Source: Planctomycetota bacterium (lineage in GTDB: Bacteria; Planctomycetota; UBA1135; GCA-002686595). From it: a stretch of 64,000 bases of DNA. The translations under genes were made by a program, and so were the position numbers. Under the pieces are notes generated by a model, which saw only the letters and a list, made by a program, of their open reading frames with translations, made no database searches and was not told the DNA's origin. Within the stretch, counting starts at the first letter, position 1. The number at the start of each line of letters is the position of its first letter. Positions 48,505 to 56,465 of the stretch are shown here, piece by piece. The stretch is from contig NZBA01000005.1 of the NCBI GenBank assembly GCA_002686265.1, positions 22,862 through 86,861 on the forward strand, read 5' to 3'.

Positions 48505-49897
48505 GCTCCCCTCGACCCCAGAGGAAGGAGCCCGCCGTCTCCTCGTTTTCGAGGCGCGCCGGCAGGCGCTCTGGCCCCCGCACGTACTCGTCCGTCTCGC
48601 GCTCGCGGATCAGGTCGACGCCTCCCTCGTGGGCCATGACGTAGTTGGGCCGCATGTAGATGAACTGCATCGACTGCGAGAAGTTGTAGGCGCCCACGTC
48701 CTGGATGACGAGCAGGTCCCCTTCGCGAAGCGCGGGCAGGACGACGCTCTTGCGCAGCACGTCGATCTGCATGCACAGCGGGCCGACGATGCGGTAGTCC
48801 TCCACGGGCGCGCCCCTGTCGACGACCGGGCGGATCTCGTGGTCGTACCACCACGCGGTGGGCATGATGTGGACGCCGCAGTCGACCAGCGCCGCCTTCT
48901 GTGCCCCCGCCATGCGCTTGACCGCGCGCACGGTCGTGATCATCGAGGCCGCCTCGTCGACGAGGATCCGCCCGGGCTCGATGAACAGACGCGGCTTGCA
49001 GGAGAGCTGCCCCACCGCGCGCTGCAGCGGCCCGGTGATCGCGGCCGCGTATTCCTCGGGCGTGGCGCAGATGGCCTCTCCGGGGAGCATGGTGTCGTGC
49101 AGGGTGTTGCGCGTGGCGTAGCCACCGCCAATGTCGAGCTGCTCGATCCGGGCGTCCGTTTCGCGCTCGATGCGCGTCGCGAGGCCGATCAGCGCCTCCA
49201 TACCCCGGCCGTACAGGCCTGGATCGGGGATGTAGGTGCCGACGTGCAGGTGCAGGCCGTTCAGGCGCAGGTGCTCGCTCTTGTCGATGAGCCGTGCGGC
49301 GTCGAGGGCGTGGCCGTCCTCGAGCTTGAAGCCGAACTTGTCCCAGGGCGGGTAGTTGACCTGCATGTTGATGCGCAGGCCGACGGTCACCTCGCGGCCG
49401 ATCTCGGCCGCGATGCGCTCCACGCGCGCCAGCTCGTCGTCGCCGTCGAGGTTGACCGTCGCGCCCTCCGCGAAGGCCTGGCGCAGATCGTCGTCGGTCT
49501 TCCAGGGCCCGTTGAACAGGATCTGGTCGCCGGGGATTCCCAGGTCACGGCACAGGCGGTACTCGAAACCGGAGACCACTTCGCCGTAGGCGCCCTCGGC
49601 GCGCAGGATAGCGATGACCGCGGAGAGGTAGTTGGTCTTGACCGAAGCGCCGATGAAGGTGTTCTCCCAGCCCTCGCGGAAGGCGCCGATCAGGCGCCGG
49701 TAGGCTCCTCGCAGGGCGGCCTCGTCGAGGACGTAGAGCGGGCTTCCGAAACGTTCGACGAGGGCCTCGACCGGGTGGCCGGCGACCGTCGGCGCGGTCT
49801 CTGTGCGCCGCTCGTCACCGGGAGGGCGGCCGAGAGGACCGCCGGTGAGGCCGTAGAGCTCCGGAGATGCGTAGGGGGGAGGTGCTTCTTCGGCCAT
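48497..49897 (-). CDS. Fold-III PLP-dependent decarboxylase (LysA/ODC type)
   Basis: A 466-residue PLP enzyme of the ornithine/diaminopimelate/arginine decarboxylase-2 family (alanine-racemase-like barrel). K87 in FIGASVKTNY is the PLP lysine. HLHVGTYIP near 220, the phosphate loop IGGGYA near 250, FIEPGRI near 300, the C-terminal GPLCMQIDVL near 380 with the catalytic Cys, and QDVGAYNFSQSM near 410 are all in place. The usual substrate helix between the HVGT and GGGYA motifs differs from LysA, so the substrate may not be diaminopimelate. It is the sixth gene of the PqqD/ATP-grasp operon and starts 3 bp after its neighbour, so it probably makes or trims an amino-acid building block there. Confidence 0.88.
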   Translation of the reverse strand: MAEEAPPPYASPELYGLTGGPLGRPPGDERRTETAPTVAGHPVEALVERFGSPLYVLDEAALRGAYRRLIGAFREGWENTFIGASVKTNYLSAVIAILRAEGAYGEVVSGFEYRLCRDLGIPGDQILFNGPWKTDDDLRQAFAEGATVNLDGDDELARVERIAAEIGREVTVGLRINMQVNYPPWDKFGFKLEDGHALDAARLIDKSEHLRLNGLHLHVGTYIPDPGLYGRGMEALIGLATRIERETDARIEQLDIGGGYATRNTLHDTMLPGEAICATPEEYAAAITGPLQRAVGQLSCKPRLFIEPGRILVDEAASMITTVRAVKRMAGAQKAALVDCGVHIMPTAWWYDHEIRPVVDRGAPVEDYRIVGPLCMQIDVLRKSVVLPALREGDLLVIQDVGAYNFSQSMQFIYMRPNYVMAHEGGVDLIRERETDEYVRGPERLPARLENEETAGSFLWGRGERD

Positions 49898-49900
49898 TGG

Positions 49901-50905
49901 CTAGTCCGCGTTGGTTTGGACGACGTGATCTTCCGCCGTCTGGGAGAAGAGCACGCCGGGCGGCGTGCAGGGGAAGTCGGGTCGAGTGGCGAGGGACTCG
50001 CCGAGTGCCCCGGAGAGGGCGCACTCGACCGGGTTGGGTCCGCCGGCCAGGGAGACTTCGACCCACAGGGGGAATCCAGCGCGCACGTCCACGAGGGAGG
50101 CGACGCCCGCCTCGCGTGTGTAGAGGAAGTGGACCGGACCCGCCAAGCCGGCGCCGCGGGCGAGGCGTGCGGCGGAGCGCAGCAGGTTGCGGTCGTCGAC
50201 GGGGACCACCATCCAGGGACGCTGCCGGTCGTCGGAGGCCAGCACTCGCACAGCCGCGCCACACACGGCCGCGCCGGATCCGGTGATCACCAGGGAGACC
50301 TCCCACACGGCTTCGGTGTCGAAGGTGCAAAGGCGCACGGCGTCCCCTTCCTCGGCCAGGGCGGTCTGGGCGCGCAGAGCCTCCCAGGCGTCCCCGGCCC
50401 GGCGCAGGCCGCCCCGCGCTCCGATCATCAGGACTGGCCAGCGAACGATCTCGGCGAAGCTCGCGAGGGTGGGTGTCTGGGGCAGCACGGCGCTCGAGGC
50501 GGTGGCGACACCCCCGCGGCGCGCCGTGCGCACGAGCTCGTCGGCCGAGCAGGCCTTCAAGGCGGAGCGCTCGAGCGGCGCGAGTCCGACGCCGGTGGCG
50601 GCGAGGCCCTCGCGCGCCTCCGCGAGGGCTACGGCGGCCCGGGCGCTTCCGGGCAGGACGGCGCGCAGGTCTTCGCTCTCGATCGCGTGGCCGAGGGCCC
50701 GCTCGAAGGCGTTCTCGTCGAGAGCAGGAAGCAGCAGGGAACGATCGAGCACGCCGGGCCGCATGGCGCCCGACTCGTTGGGATCGCACATCACACCGAG
50801 GCGGCGGTAGCGCTTGGGGTCGAGGCAGGCGAGGACCGATGCCCCCGCCTCCGCCTCCGGACCATCCGCCAGGCCGACGACGGCGATGTTCATGCGCTCA
50901 CCCAT
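49901..50905 (-). CDS. Degenerate ATP-grasp paralogue
   Basis: A 334-residue protein whose overall layout follows the ATP-grasp protein at 53346-54410: an N-terminal Rossmann-like start (NIAVVGLADG), a middle domain with SLVITGSGAAVCGAAV, and a C-terminal stretch VDVRAGFPLWVEVSLAGGPNP that aligns with LEVNARFPAWIGMCPPTGLN of the other gene. The metal-binding Glu-x-Asn of the active enzyme is lost (EVNAR becomes DVRAG). It therefore looks like a non-catalytic partner or a much changed ligase. The ATG at 50905 shares one base with the large TPR gene's stop (TGATG). A start at 50893 is also possible. Confidence 0.7.
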   Translation of the reverse strand: MGERMNIAVVGLADGPEAEAGASVLACLDPKRYRRLGVMCDPNESGAMRPGVLDRSLLLPALDENAFERALGHAIESEDLRAVLPGSARAAVALAEAREGLAATGVGLAPLERSALKACSADELVRTARRGGVATASSAVLPQTPTLASFAEIVRWPVLMIGARGGLRRAGDAWEALRAQTALAEEGDAVRLCTFDTEAVWEVSLVITGSGAAVCGAAVRVLASDDRQRPWMVVPVDDRNLLRSAARLARGAGLAGPVHFLYTREAGVASLVDVRAGFPLWVEVSLAGGPNPVECALSGALGESLATRPDFPCTPPGVLFSQTAEDHVVQTNAD

Positions 50906-53349
50906 CAGTCCAGCTCCGCCAGGGCCTCCAGGCCGGTCAAGCTGCCCTCGTGGCGGGGGTCGATCGCGACGGCACTCAAGAAGGCCTTCTTCGCGTCGCA
51001 CTCGCGCCCTAGCCGCAAGGCGGACCAGCCCTGGCCGGCGAAGGGGTCGGCGTAGAGCTCGATCTGTCCCTTGTGCAGGGCCTCCAGGCGGCGGAAGGTC
51101 TTCGTGGCGCGTTCGTACTCGCCGGCGCCGTAGAGCGTCCAGCCCAGCTCGGAGAGGGTGGAGGACCACCCGCCCCAGGGATCTTCGATCTTGGGCGCGC
51201 CCGCAAGCCACCCCTCGAGGGTCCGCGCTCCTTCGTCGATCCGCCCAGCACGCAGCAGGCACAGGCCCAGGCCGCACTGCGCGCTCGCTTCCAGCGGGTC
51301 GCGCTCGCGCGCCAGGCGGAACTGCCGCTCGGCCAGGGCCAGCTGACCCTGGTAGAGCCAGGTCCAGCCGAGTTGGCTGTGGAGCTTCACCAGCTCGCCC
51401 CCCTTGTCCATCAGCGCGGTCAGCGTCGGGTCCAGCCCCAGATCGGCGTCGAGGCTGATGGCGCGCTCGAAGGCGATGCGCGCGTCGACGTCCTGGAGTG
51501 TCGCCAGGAAGTACAGCGCCTGGCCGAAGTGGGTCGCGGCCAGCCACGGTCCGAGGGCGACCGCCCGCTCGAAGGCCTCCCCGGCGGCGGTGAATTCCCG
51601 GTCGGCCAGGAGGGCGCGGCCGAGCGCCGTCCAGGCCTCGGGGTCGTCCTGGAGATCGGGATCCTCCAGCGCCGCCCGCAGGTGATTGGCGGCCAGGGTC
51701 CACTGTTCCTGCGCCAGGAGCATGGTGCCCCAGCCCTGCTGTGCCAAGCCGAGCGCGGGGTTCAGCTCCAGGGCGCGCTCGAAGCCCTCGCGCGCCGCGC
51801 CCTCGTCTCCCGAGCGCCACGCGACCCAGCCCAAGGAAGCCTCGACGAGATCGAGACGCGTGCGCGGGAACGGGCTGCGTGCGTCCTCGCGGATGCGCTC
51901 CAGGCTCTCTCGCGCGGCCTTCCAGTCTCCGACGAAGTACGAGGCCCAGGCAAGCTCGTAGTCGGCGTAGCGCCAGGTCGCGACTGCCTGAGCTCCCGTC
52001 TCGGCGTCGGTGTAGCCGGGCAGGAGCGTGAGGGCTTCGTCGAAGGCCTTCTCGGCGGCCGGGAAGTTACCTTGGGCGTAGAGCGCCCAGCCCTCGCCGC
52101 AGGCGGCATCCGGCCAGTCGGGTTGGCGCTGGCGAACGGCCCGGAAGTGCTGCACCGCCTCGGCGTAGCGGCCGCCGCGTTGGGCAACCCAACCGAGCAG
52201 GCTGGCGAGATTCATCGACACCTCCGCCCCGTCTCCGTGAGAGAGCACGACCGGGAAGGAGCGCGGCCTGTCGCGGGCGCCGGCTGCCCGCGCGGCGGCC
52301 GCCGAGGCCTCGGCCTCTTCGTTGCGCCCCATGCGCAAGAGCGCGAAGGCCTGCCCAGCCAGGGCGTCGGCGGTCTCGCAGTCGAGGGCGACGGAGGTCT
52401 GGAACTCCGCCAGAGCCCAGGCGGAGAGGTCGGCGCGCAGGGCCGACCAACCGGTGACGTTGTGCAACCTGCGCCAGGTGGGCTCGATCTCGATCCGCGC
52501 GGCGAGTTCGGTCGTGAGCGCGTAGGGAGAGAGGGTGAGAGCGTTCTCGAAGGCGGCCAGGGCTCCGGCCTCGTCCTTCAGGCCGAGGCGGCACCAACCG
52601 ATGCCGCCGTAGGCTCCCCAGGCACCCTCCGCCGAATCCCGCGCGAGTTCGAATTGCGTCCCGGCCCGAGCGAAGTCGCCGCGGTAGTAGTGGCACCAAG
52701 CGGCGGTCAAGCGGGCGACGTAGTGCGCGGGCTCGAGCTCGAGGGAGAGCTGCAGCGAGGTCAGGGCGCGCCGGTGCTCACCTTGGGCGTACTCGCTGTA
52801 GCCGATCCCGCGCAGGGCGTCCGCGTCCTCGTCGTCGATCTTGCGAGCCTCGCGGAAGCTCTTGATCGCGTCCGCGTAGCGCCCGAGGTAGTACAGGCAC
52901 CAACCCTCGCCGCGCTCGGCGCTCCCCAGAGCCGCTCTGTCGGCCAGCGTCAGACCCTCGATGATCCGTCGATAGGCGGCGCGCGCCTCGGGGTACTGCC
53001 CGGCCGCGAGCAGGGCGTCGGCCTGCTCGAGCGGTTGGGAGCGCGTGGCCTCGATCGCCTCGAGCCCTTGCTTGCTCCACTTGTACTCGGGGTCGATCTC
53101 CAGTGCCTCGCGGAAGCGCTCCTCGGCCTTCTCGTACTCCCCGAGGAAGAAGTGGCACCATCCCATCCCGTCGCGCAGGGCGGCCCACTCGCGATACTGG
53201 TTGACCTGGCTCTCGAAGCAGTCGAGGGCGGCGGCGTAGTCGCGCTGGCGGAACAGCTCCCAGCCGTCTTCTCCGCTCCCGACGCCGGCGCCCGAGGCAG
53301 GTACCAAGAGCAGGGCGCAGGCGAGGGAACCGAGTAGCCGGAGCTTCAT
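50905..53349 (-). CDS. Large secreted TPR-repeat protein
   Basis: An 814-residue protein with a signal peptide (LRLLGSLACALLLVPASGAG) and tetratricopeptide repeats along almost its whole length. Clear repeats include WCHFFLGEYEKAEERFREALEIDP near 50, WCLYYLGRYADAIKSFREA near 150 and GWGTMLLAQEQWTLAANHLRAA near 540. It should form an extended superhelical protein-binding scaffold outside the cytoplasm or on the membrane. ATG 53349 overlaps the ATP-grasp stop as ATGA. It sits between the two ATP-grasp genes in the operon, which suggests an assembly or export scaffold for the product; this is inference. Confidence 0.85.
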   Translation of the reverse strand: MKLRLLGSLACALLLVPASGAGVGSGEDGWELFRQRDYAAALDCFESQVNQYREWAALRDGMGWCHFFLGEYEKAEERFREALEIDPEYKWSKQGLEAIEATRSQPLEQADALLAAGQYPEARAAYRRIIEGLTLADRAALGSAERGEGWCLYYLGRYADAIKSFREARKIDDEDADALRGIGYSEYAQGEHRRALTSLQLSLELEPAHYVARLTAAWCHYYRGDFARAGTQFELARDSAEGAWGAYGGIGWCRLGLKDEAGALAAFENALTLSPYALTTELAARIEIEPTWRRLHNVTGWSALRADLSAWALAEFQTSVALDCETADALAGQAFALLRMGRNEEAEASAAAARAAGARDRPRSFPVVLSHGDGAEVSMNLASLLGWVAQRGGRYAEAVQHFRAVRQRQPDWPDAACGEGWALYAQGNFPAAEKAFDEALTLLPGYTDAETGAQAVATWRYADYELAWASYFVGDWKAARESLERIREDARSPFPRTRLDLVEASLGWVAWRSGDEGAAREGFERALELNPALGLAQQGWGTMLLAQEQWTLAANHLRAALEDPDLQDDPEAWTALGRALLADREFTAAGEAFERAVALGPWLAATHFGQALYFLATLQDVDARIAFERAISLDADLGLDPTLTALMDKGGELVKLHSQLGWTWLYQGQLALAERQFRLARERDPLEASAQCGLGLCLLRAGRIDEGARTLEGWLAGAPKIEDPWGGWSSTLSELGWTLYGAGEYERATKTFRRLEALHKGQIELYADPFAGQGWSALRLGRECDAKKAFLSAVAIDPRHEGSLTGLEALAELD

Positions 53350-54410
53350 TCGGAGCCCTCGTGGATCAGCCGACCGGTGGAGAGCAGCGTCCCAAGGCGA
53401 CCGATGTCGCTGATCGTCGTGCGCGAGCCGCGCAAGAAGCGTGTGCCCGCCTTCGCCCGGTGCGTGGACGCCACGGGTTCGTCGAGGGCGATTCGCAGCA
53501 ACAAGTCGGGCAGGTTGAGGCCGGTCGGGGGGCACATACCGATCCAGGCCGGGAAGCGCGCGTTGACCTCGAGCAGGAAGAAGCGGCCGCTCGAAGCCTC
53601 ACGGATCATCTCGACCTCCAGCGGGCCCTCCCAGTCGAGGGCGGCGATCATGTGCTCGGCCGCCTCGAGCGCCTCGGGGCAGTCGAGAACCTCCGCGCCG
53701 ATGCCCTTGCCGGCGCGGCTGAGGACCGTCTTCCGGATGCAGATCGCACCGGCGGTCTTCCCGCCGGGGGCGACCACGGCGCAGACGTCCACCTCCGTGC
53801 CGATGACCGGCTCCTGGGCCAGGACCGGGTAGCCCCAGCGCGCGACCAGACGGTGGTGGACGGCGATGGCCTCCGAAACCGAGCGCACGCGGATCGCGTC
53901 GGCCAGGGGTCCCTTGAGAAAGCAGGGGAAGCCCCAGCTCTCCTGCTCCCAGAAGGTCTCGGGCTTGGTGACGACCTCGGTGCGCGGGCTCGAGATCGAG
54001 TGGCCCCGAGCCCACTCGAACAGGCGTTGCTTGTACCGCGCCTTGACGGCCTCGGGGCTGGGGACGACCAAGCGGATGCCGTGCTCGAGGAGTCGGGCGC
54101 GGTGGGCGGAGAACAGGGCCAACTCGCTGTCGAGGGCCGGGATGAGGACGTCGATCGGGAACTCGGCGTGGATCTCGAGGATACGGCGCAGGAGCGTCGC
54201 CGCGGGGTCGCCGGGGAGGGGCGTGGTGTAGACGCGGTCGAAGAGGTCGGAGCGCAGATTCCCGGTCAGAGTGGGTTCGTAGCTGAAGCCGACGAGCTTG
54301 ACCTCTCGACCACGGGCGGCGCGCAGGGCGCGTGCGATCGAGATCCCCGGATACGGATTGTCGCGGCCCTCGAGGCCGGTGACCGCGACGACGGGCTCAG
54401 CTTGCGACAA
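53346..54410 (-). CDS. ATP-grasp ligase (CarB-like)
   Basis: A 354-residue ATP-grasp enzyme starting at TTG 54410, inside the end of the PqqD-like gene (14-bp overlap); no ATG lies at the proper position. The N-terminal domain begins VVAVTGLEGRDNPYPG, followed by IPALDSELALF near 100. The ATP-grasp fold shows FPCFLKGPLADAI near 175, VLAQEPVIGTEVDV near 210 and the metal-binding LLEVNARFPAWIG near 290. CarB-like ATP-grasp enzymes form amide bonds through an acyl phosphate. With a PqqD-like protein before it, the ligase may act on a peptide or carrier-bound amino acid. The exact substrates are unknown. Confidence 0.83.
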   Translation of the reverse strand: MSQAEPVVAVTGLEGRDNPYPGISIARALRAARGREVKLVGFSYEPTLTGNLRSDLFDRVYTTPLPGDPAATLLRRILEIHAEFPIDVLIPALDSELALFSAHRARLLEHGIRLVVPSPEAVKARYKQRLFEWARGHSISSPRTEVVTKPETFWEQESWGFPCFLKGPLADAIRVRSVSEAIAVHHRLVARWGYPVLAQEPVIGTEVDVCAVVAPGGKTAGAICIRKTVLSRAGKGIGAEVLDCPEALEAAEHMIAALDWEGPLEVEMIREASSGRFFLLEVNARFPAWIGMCPPTGLNLPDLLLRIALDEPVASTHRAKAGTRFLRGSRTTISDIGRLGTLLSTGRLIHEGSE

Positions 54411-54651
54411 GGTCGTTCTCCGACAGGAGGGTGAGGAAGGCGCGCACGTCGTCGCGGGCGGCGAGTTCGCCGACCGCGTGGCGGGAGACGAGTAGGTCGA
54501 CCAAACCGTCCTCGTCGAGCTCTTGGGCGAGGCCCTCGAGGACGAGCTCGCTGGTCGCGTTGAGGCCGAAGACGCCGCCACCGCGCCGGTCGAAGAGATA
54601 GCCGGAGCCCTCGCCGTCGCGCTCCCAGATCACCTGCGGTTGCAGCTTCAT
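54397..54651 (-). CDS. PqqD-like peptide-binding protein
   Basis: An 84-residue protein of the PqqD family, which binds precursor peptides and presents them to modifying enzymes (RiPP recognition element). The β-strands and helices are visible: VIWERDGEGSGYLFDRRG, GVFGLNATSELVLEGLAQ near 27-44 with the Asn-x-T-S-E/A turn typical of PqqD, and RDDVRAFLTLLSENDLV at the end. Length matches the family. ATG 54651 overlaps the TPR stop, and its 3' end overlaps the ATP-grasp start. No precursor peptide gene was found next to it, so the target may be a protein or lie elsewhere. Confidence 0.8.
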   Translation of the reverse strand: MKLQPQVIWERDGEGSGYLFDRRGGGVFGLNATSELVLEGLAQELDEDGLVDLLVSRHAVGELAARDDVRAFLTLLSENDLVAS

Positions 54652-56003
54652 CCGCGCACCTCGGCGGGGAGTCCGGCGAGCTCGCAGGCCGTGGCCAGCT
54701 CGGGGTGATTGCGCTCGCCGCGGCGGGCCCGCTCGAGCAGGTCGCGCGCCTTCTCCCGTTCTCCGTTCTCGTCCAGCAGTCGCGCCGCGGCAAGGGCCGA
54801 TTCGGCGCGGGTGGGGGCGATCTCGGTCGCCGCGAGGAAGGCCGCGAGGGCCTCATCGTGCTCCTCGAGGGCGAGGCGAGCTCGCCCCTCGAGCAGGCGC
54901 GCACGCCAGCGATCGACGGCTCTGACCGGTCGGGCGTGCTCCAAGACGGCCAGGCTGTCGGCGGGGCGGTCCTCGGTGAGCAGGGCCAGCGCTTCGACCA
55001 GAGGACGTTGCGCGAGGCGCTGGGAGTTCTGGCGCGGGCGTGCGGCGTTCGGCGTGCCGATCAGCTCGGCCCAGATCGATGCCAGCGAAGCGCAGCGCGC
55101 GTCGGGCAGCACACAGGACGCGACGTCGGCCGCGCTGGGGTGGGTGGGATTCAGCGTCGCGGCCTCTTCGAAGGCAGTCGCCGCGGCCGCGGCCTCATCG
55201 AGGCGCCAGAGGCTCCAGGCCAGACCCCAGCGTGCGTCGGCGAGGAGGGGGTTGGCCTCGCGCGCGGCTTCGAATTCGTTCCGGGCGCGGGCGTGGTCCT
55301 TGCTGTCGTAGGCGCACCAGCCGAGGAAGGCGCGTGCGTCGGCGAGGCGCGGCTCGAGCTCGAGGGCGCGGCAGAGCGCGACCTCGGCTTCTTCCAAGCG
55401 CCGCAGGAAGTAGAGGCTGATCCCCAGCCCCTTGTGCGCGTGGGCCAACTCGGGAGAGAGGTCGATCGCCTGTTCGAAGGCTGCGCGCGCCTGCTCGCCG
55501 TGCCTGAGTCCGTGGAGGCTCCAACCGATCCCGGCCAGGGTGTCCGCCCTGCTCTCTTCGGGCAGGCGCCCGCCGGTGCAAGCGAGGGCGGCCCGGAAGG
55601 CGTCCAGGGCCTCGGCGGGCCTGCCGCCGTGGAAGAGGTGCCAGGCGCGGGTCAGGGGCTCGAAGCGCCAGGCCCGGATTTCGAGCAGGGCGCGTTCTGC
55701 GGCGGCGTGTTCGCCGTCGCGGGCGAGGGCCTCGTAGAGCAGGCCCTCCTCTTCGTCGCGCGAGCCGGGCTCGTCGCTCCCCTTTCGCTCGAGTCGCGCG
55801 CAGCGGCTCAAGAGAAAGAGCGGCTCCGCCCAGGCGGGCGCTCTCGCGATCGCCTCCTCTAGGGCCCTCCGCGCTCCGGCGGCGTCGCCGACTCCGAGTC
55901 GCTCGCCGGCTTCGCTCACCAAGGTGGCGGGTCGCCACAGCCGCAGCCGCGACAGCGCCCGCAGCAGGCCGGGTAGGGGGCGTTCTTCGAGGCGGGGGGG
56001 CAT
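54648..56003 (-). CDS. TPR-repeat protein, first gene of the PqqD/ATP-grasp operon
   Basis: A 451-residue protein without a clear signal peptide, made of tetratricopeptide repeats: GDAAGARRALEEAIARAPAW near 40, GLRHGEQARAAFEQAIDLSPEL near 165, FLRRLEEAEVALCRALELEPRL near 200 and EHDEALAAFLAATEIAP near 385. It probably acts as a cytoplasmic scaffold for the encoded enzymes. It begins the seven-gene operon and its stop overlaps the pqqD-like ATG. Confidence 0.82.
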   Translation of the reverse strand: MPPRLEERPLPGLLRALSRLRLWRPATLVSEAGERLGVGDAAGARRALEEAIARAPAWAEPLFLLSRCARLERKGSDEPGSRDEEEGLLYEALARDGEHAAAERALLEIRAWRFEPLTRAWHLFHGGRPAEALDAFRAALACTGGRLPEESRADTLAGIGWSLHGLRHGEQARAAFEQAIDLSPELAHAHKGLGISLYFLRRLEEAEVALCRALELEPRLADARAFLGWCAYDSKDHARARNEFEAAREANPLLADARWGLAWSLWRLDEAAAAATAFEEAATLNPTHPSAADVASCVLPDARCASLASIWAELIGTPNAARPRQNSQRLAQRPLVEALALLTEDRPADSLAVLEHARPVRAVDRWRARLLEGRARLALEEHDEALAAFLAATEIAPTRAESALAAARLLDENGEREKARDLLERARRGERNHPELATACELAGLPAEVRG

Positions 56004-56465
56004 TCGTTCGACGGGTCGGTCGGCGCGGCGCGGATCTGCGAGGCGCTCAACCTCTCGGGCGCGGACGGGTTTCGGCGGGACCGCCCGTGAGCACGACTAT
56101 CATCGGCTCCCAGACTGCCCGATCGGTGCCAGAACCGGCGGGAACCTCCCCCCCATGCAAGCCGTCGATGGGCCGGCTCGCGCGCGGGGCCCGGAGGGGG
56201 GAGCGAAGCGGGCTCGCGGCTGTGGGGGAGGTGCGTCGCCACGGACCGACCGGCGCGGGAGGTTCCCCCAACGGGGGCGGGCTCGGGAGCGGCCGTCCGC
56301 CTTCGCGCGCCGTGTTGACTCGGCCACCGGGCGTCCCGATGATCGCGCCCTCCGGCCCGGAGCCTTCCAAGTGGTGGACGACCCTCTCGGCGCGCGGGAG
56401 GCGGGGAGGCACTTCGAGGTGGGAGACAGGCAGGGAATCCGATCGCGGGGAGCGCGGCGCGCGCC
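56004..56465. other. Divergent promoter region with inverted repeats
   Basis: 462 bp between the PqqD/ATP-grasp operon and murJ with no convincing gene. An 11-base inverted repeat, GGGAACCTCCC (56140-56150) and GGGAGGTTCCC (56257-56267), and a competing pairing of ACCTCCCCC (56144-56152) with GGGGGAGGT (56223-56231) could fold in RNA. Promoters for both operons must lie here but were not recognised. Confidence 0.4.

Noticed and set aside
51073..53337. A 754-codon plus-strand open frame opposite the large TPR gene
   Set aside because: Its translation is low-complexity Gly/Glu/Arg/Leu without motifs, whereas the minus strand gives regular TPR repeats with a signal peptide.
56180..56215. CCCGGAGGGGGGAGCGAAGC resembling the SRP RNA core loop
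   Set aside because: The GGAA tetraloop and symmetric loop sequences of 4.5S RNA are not present; similarity is limited to GC-rich bases.
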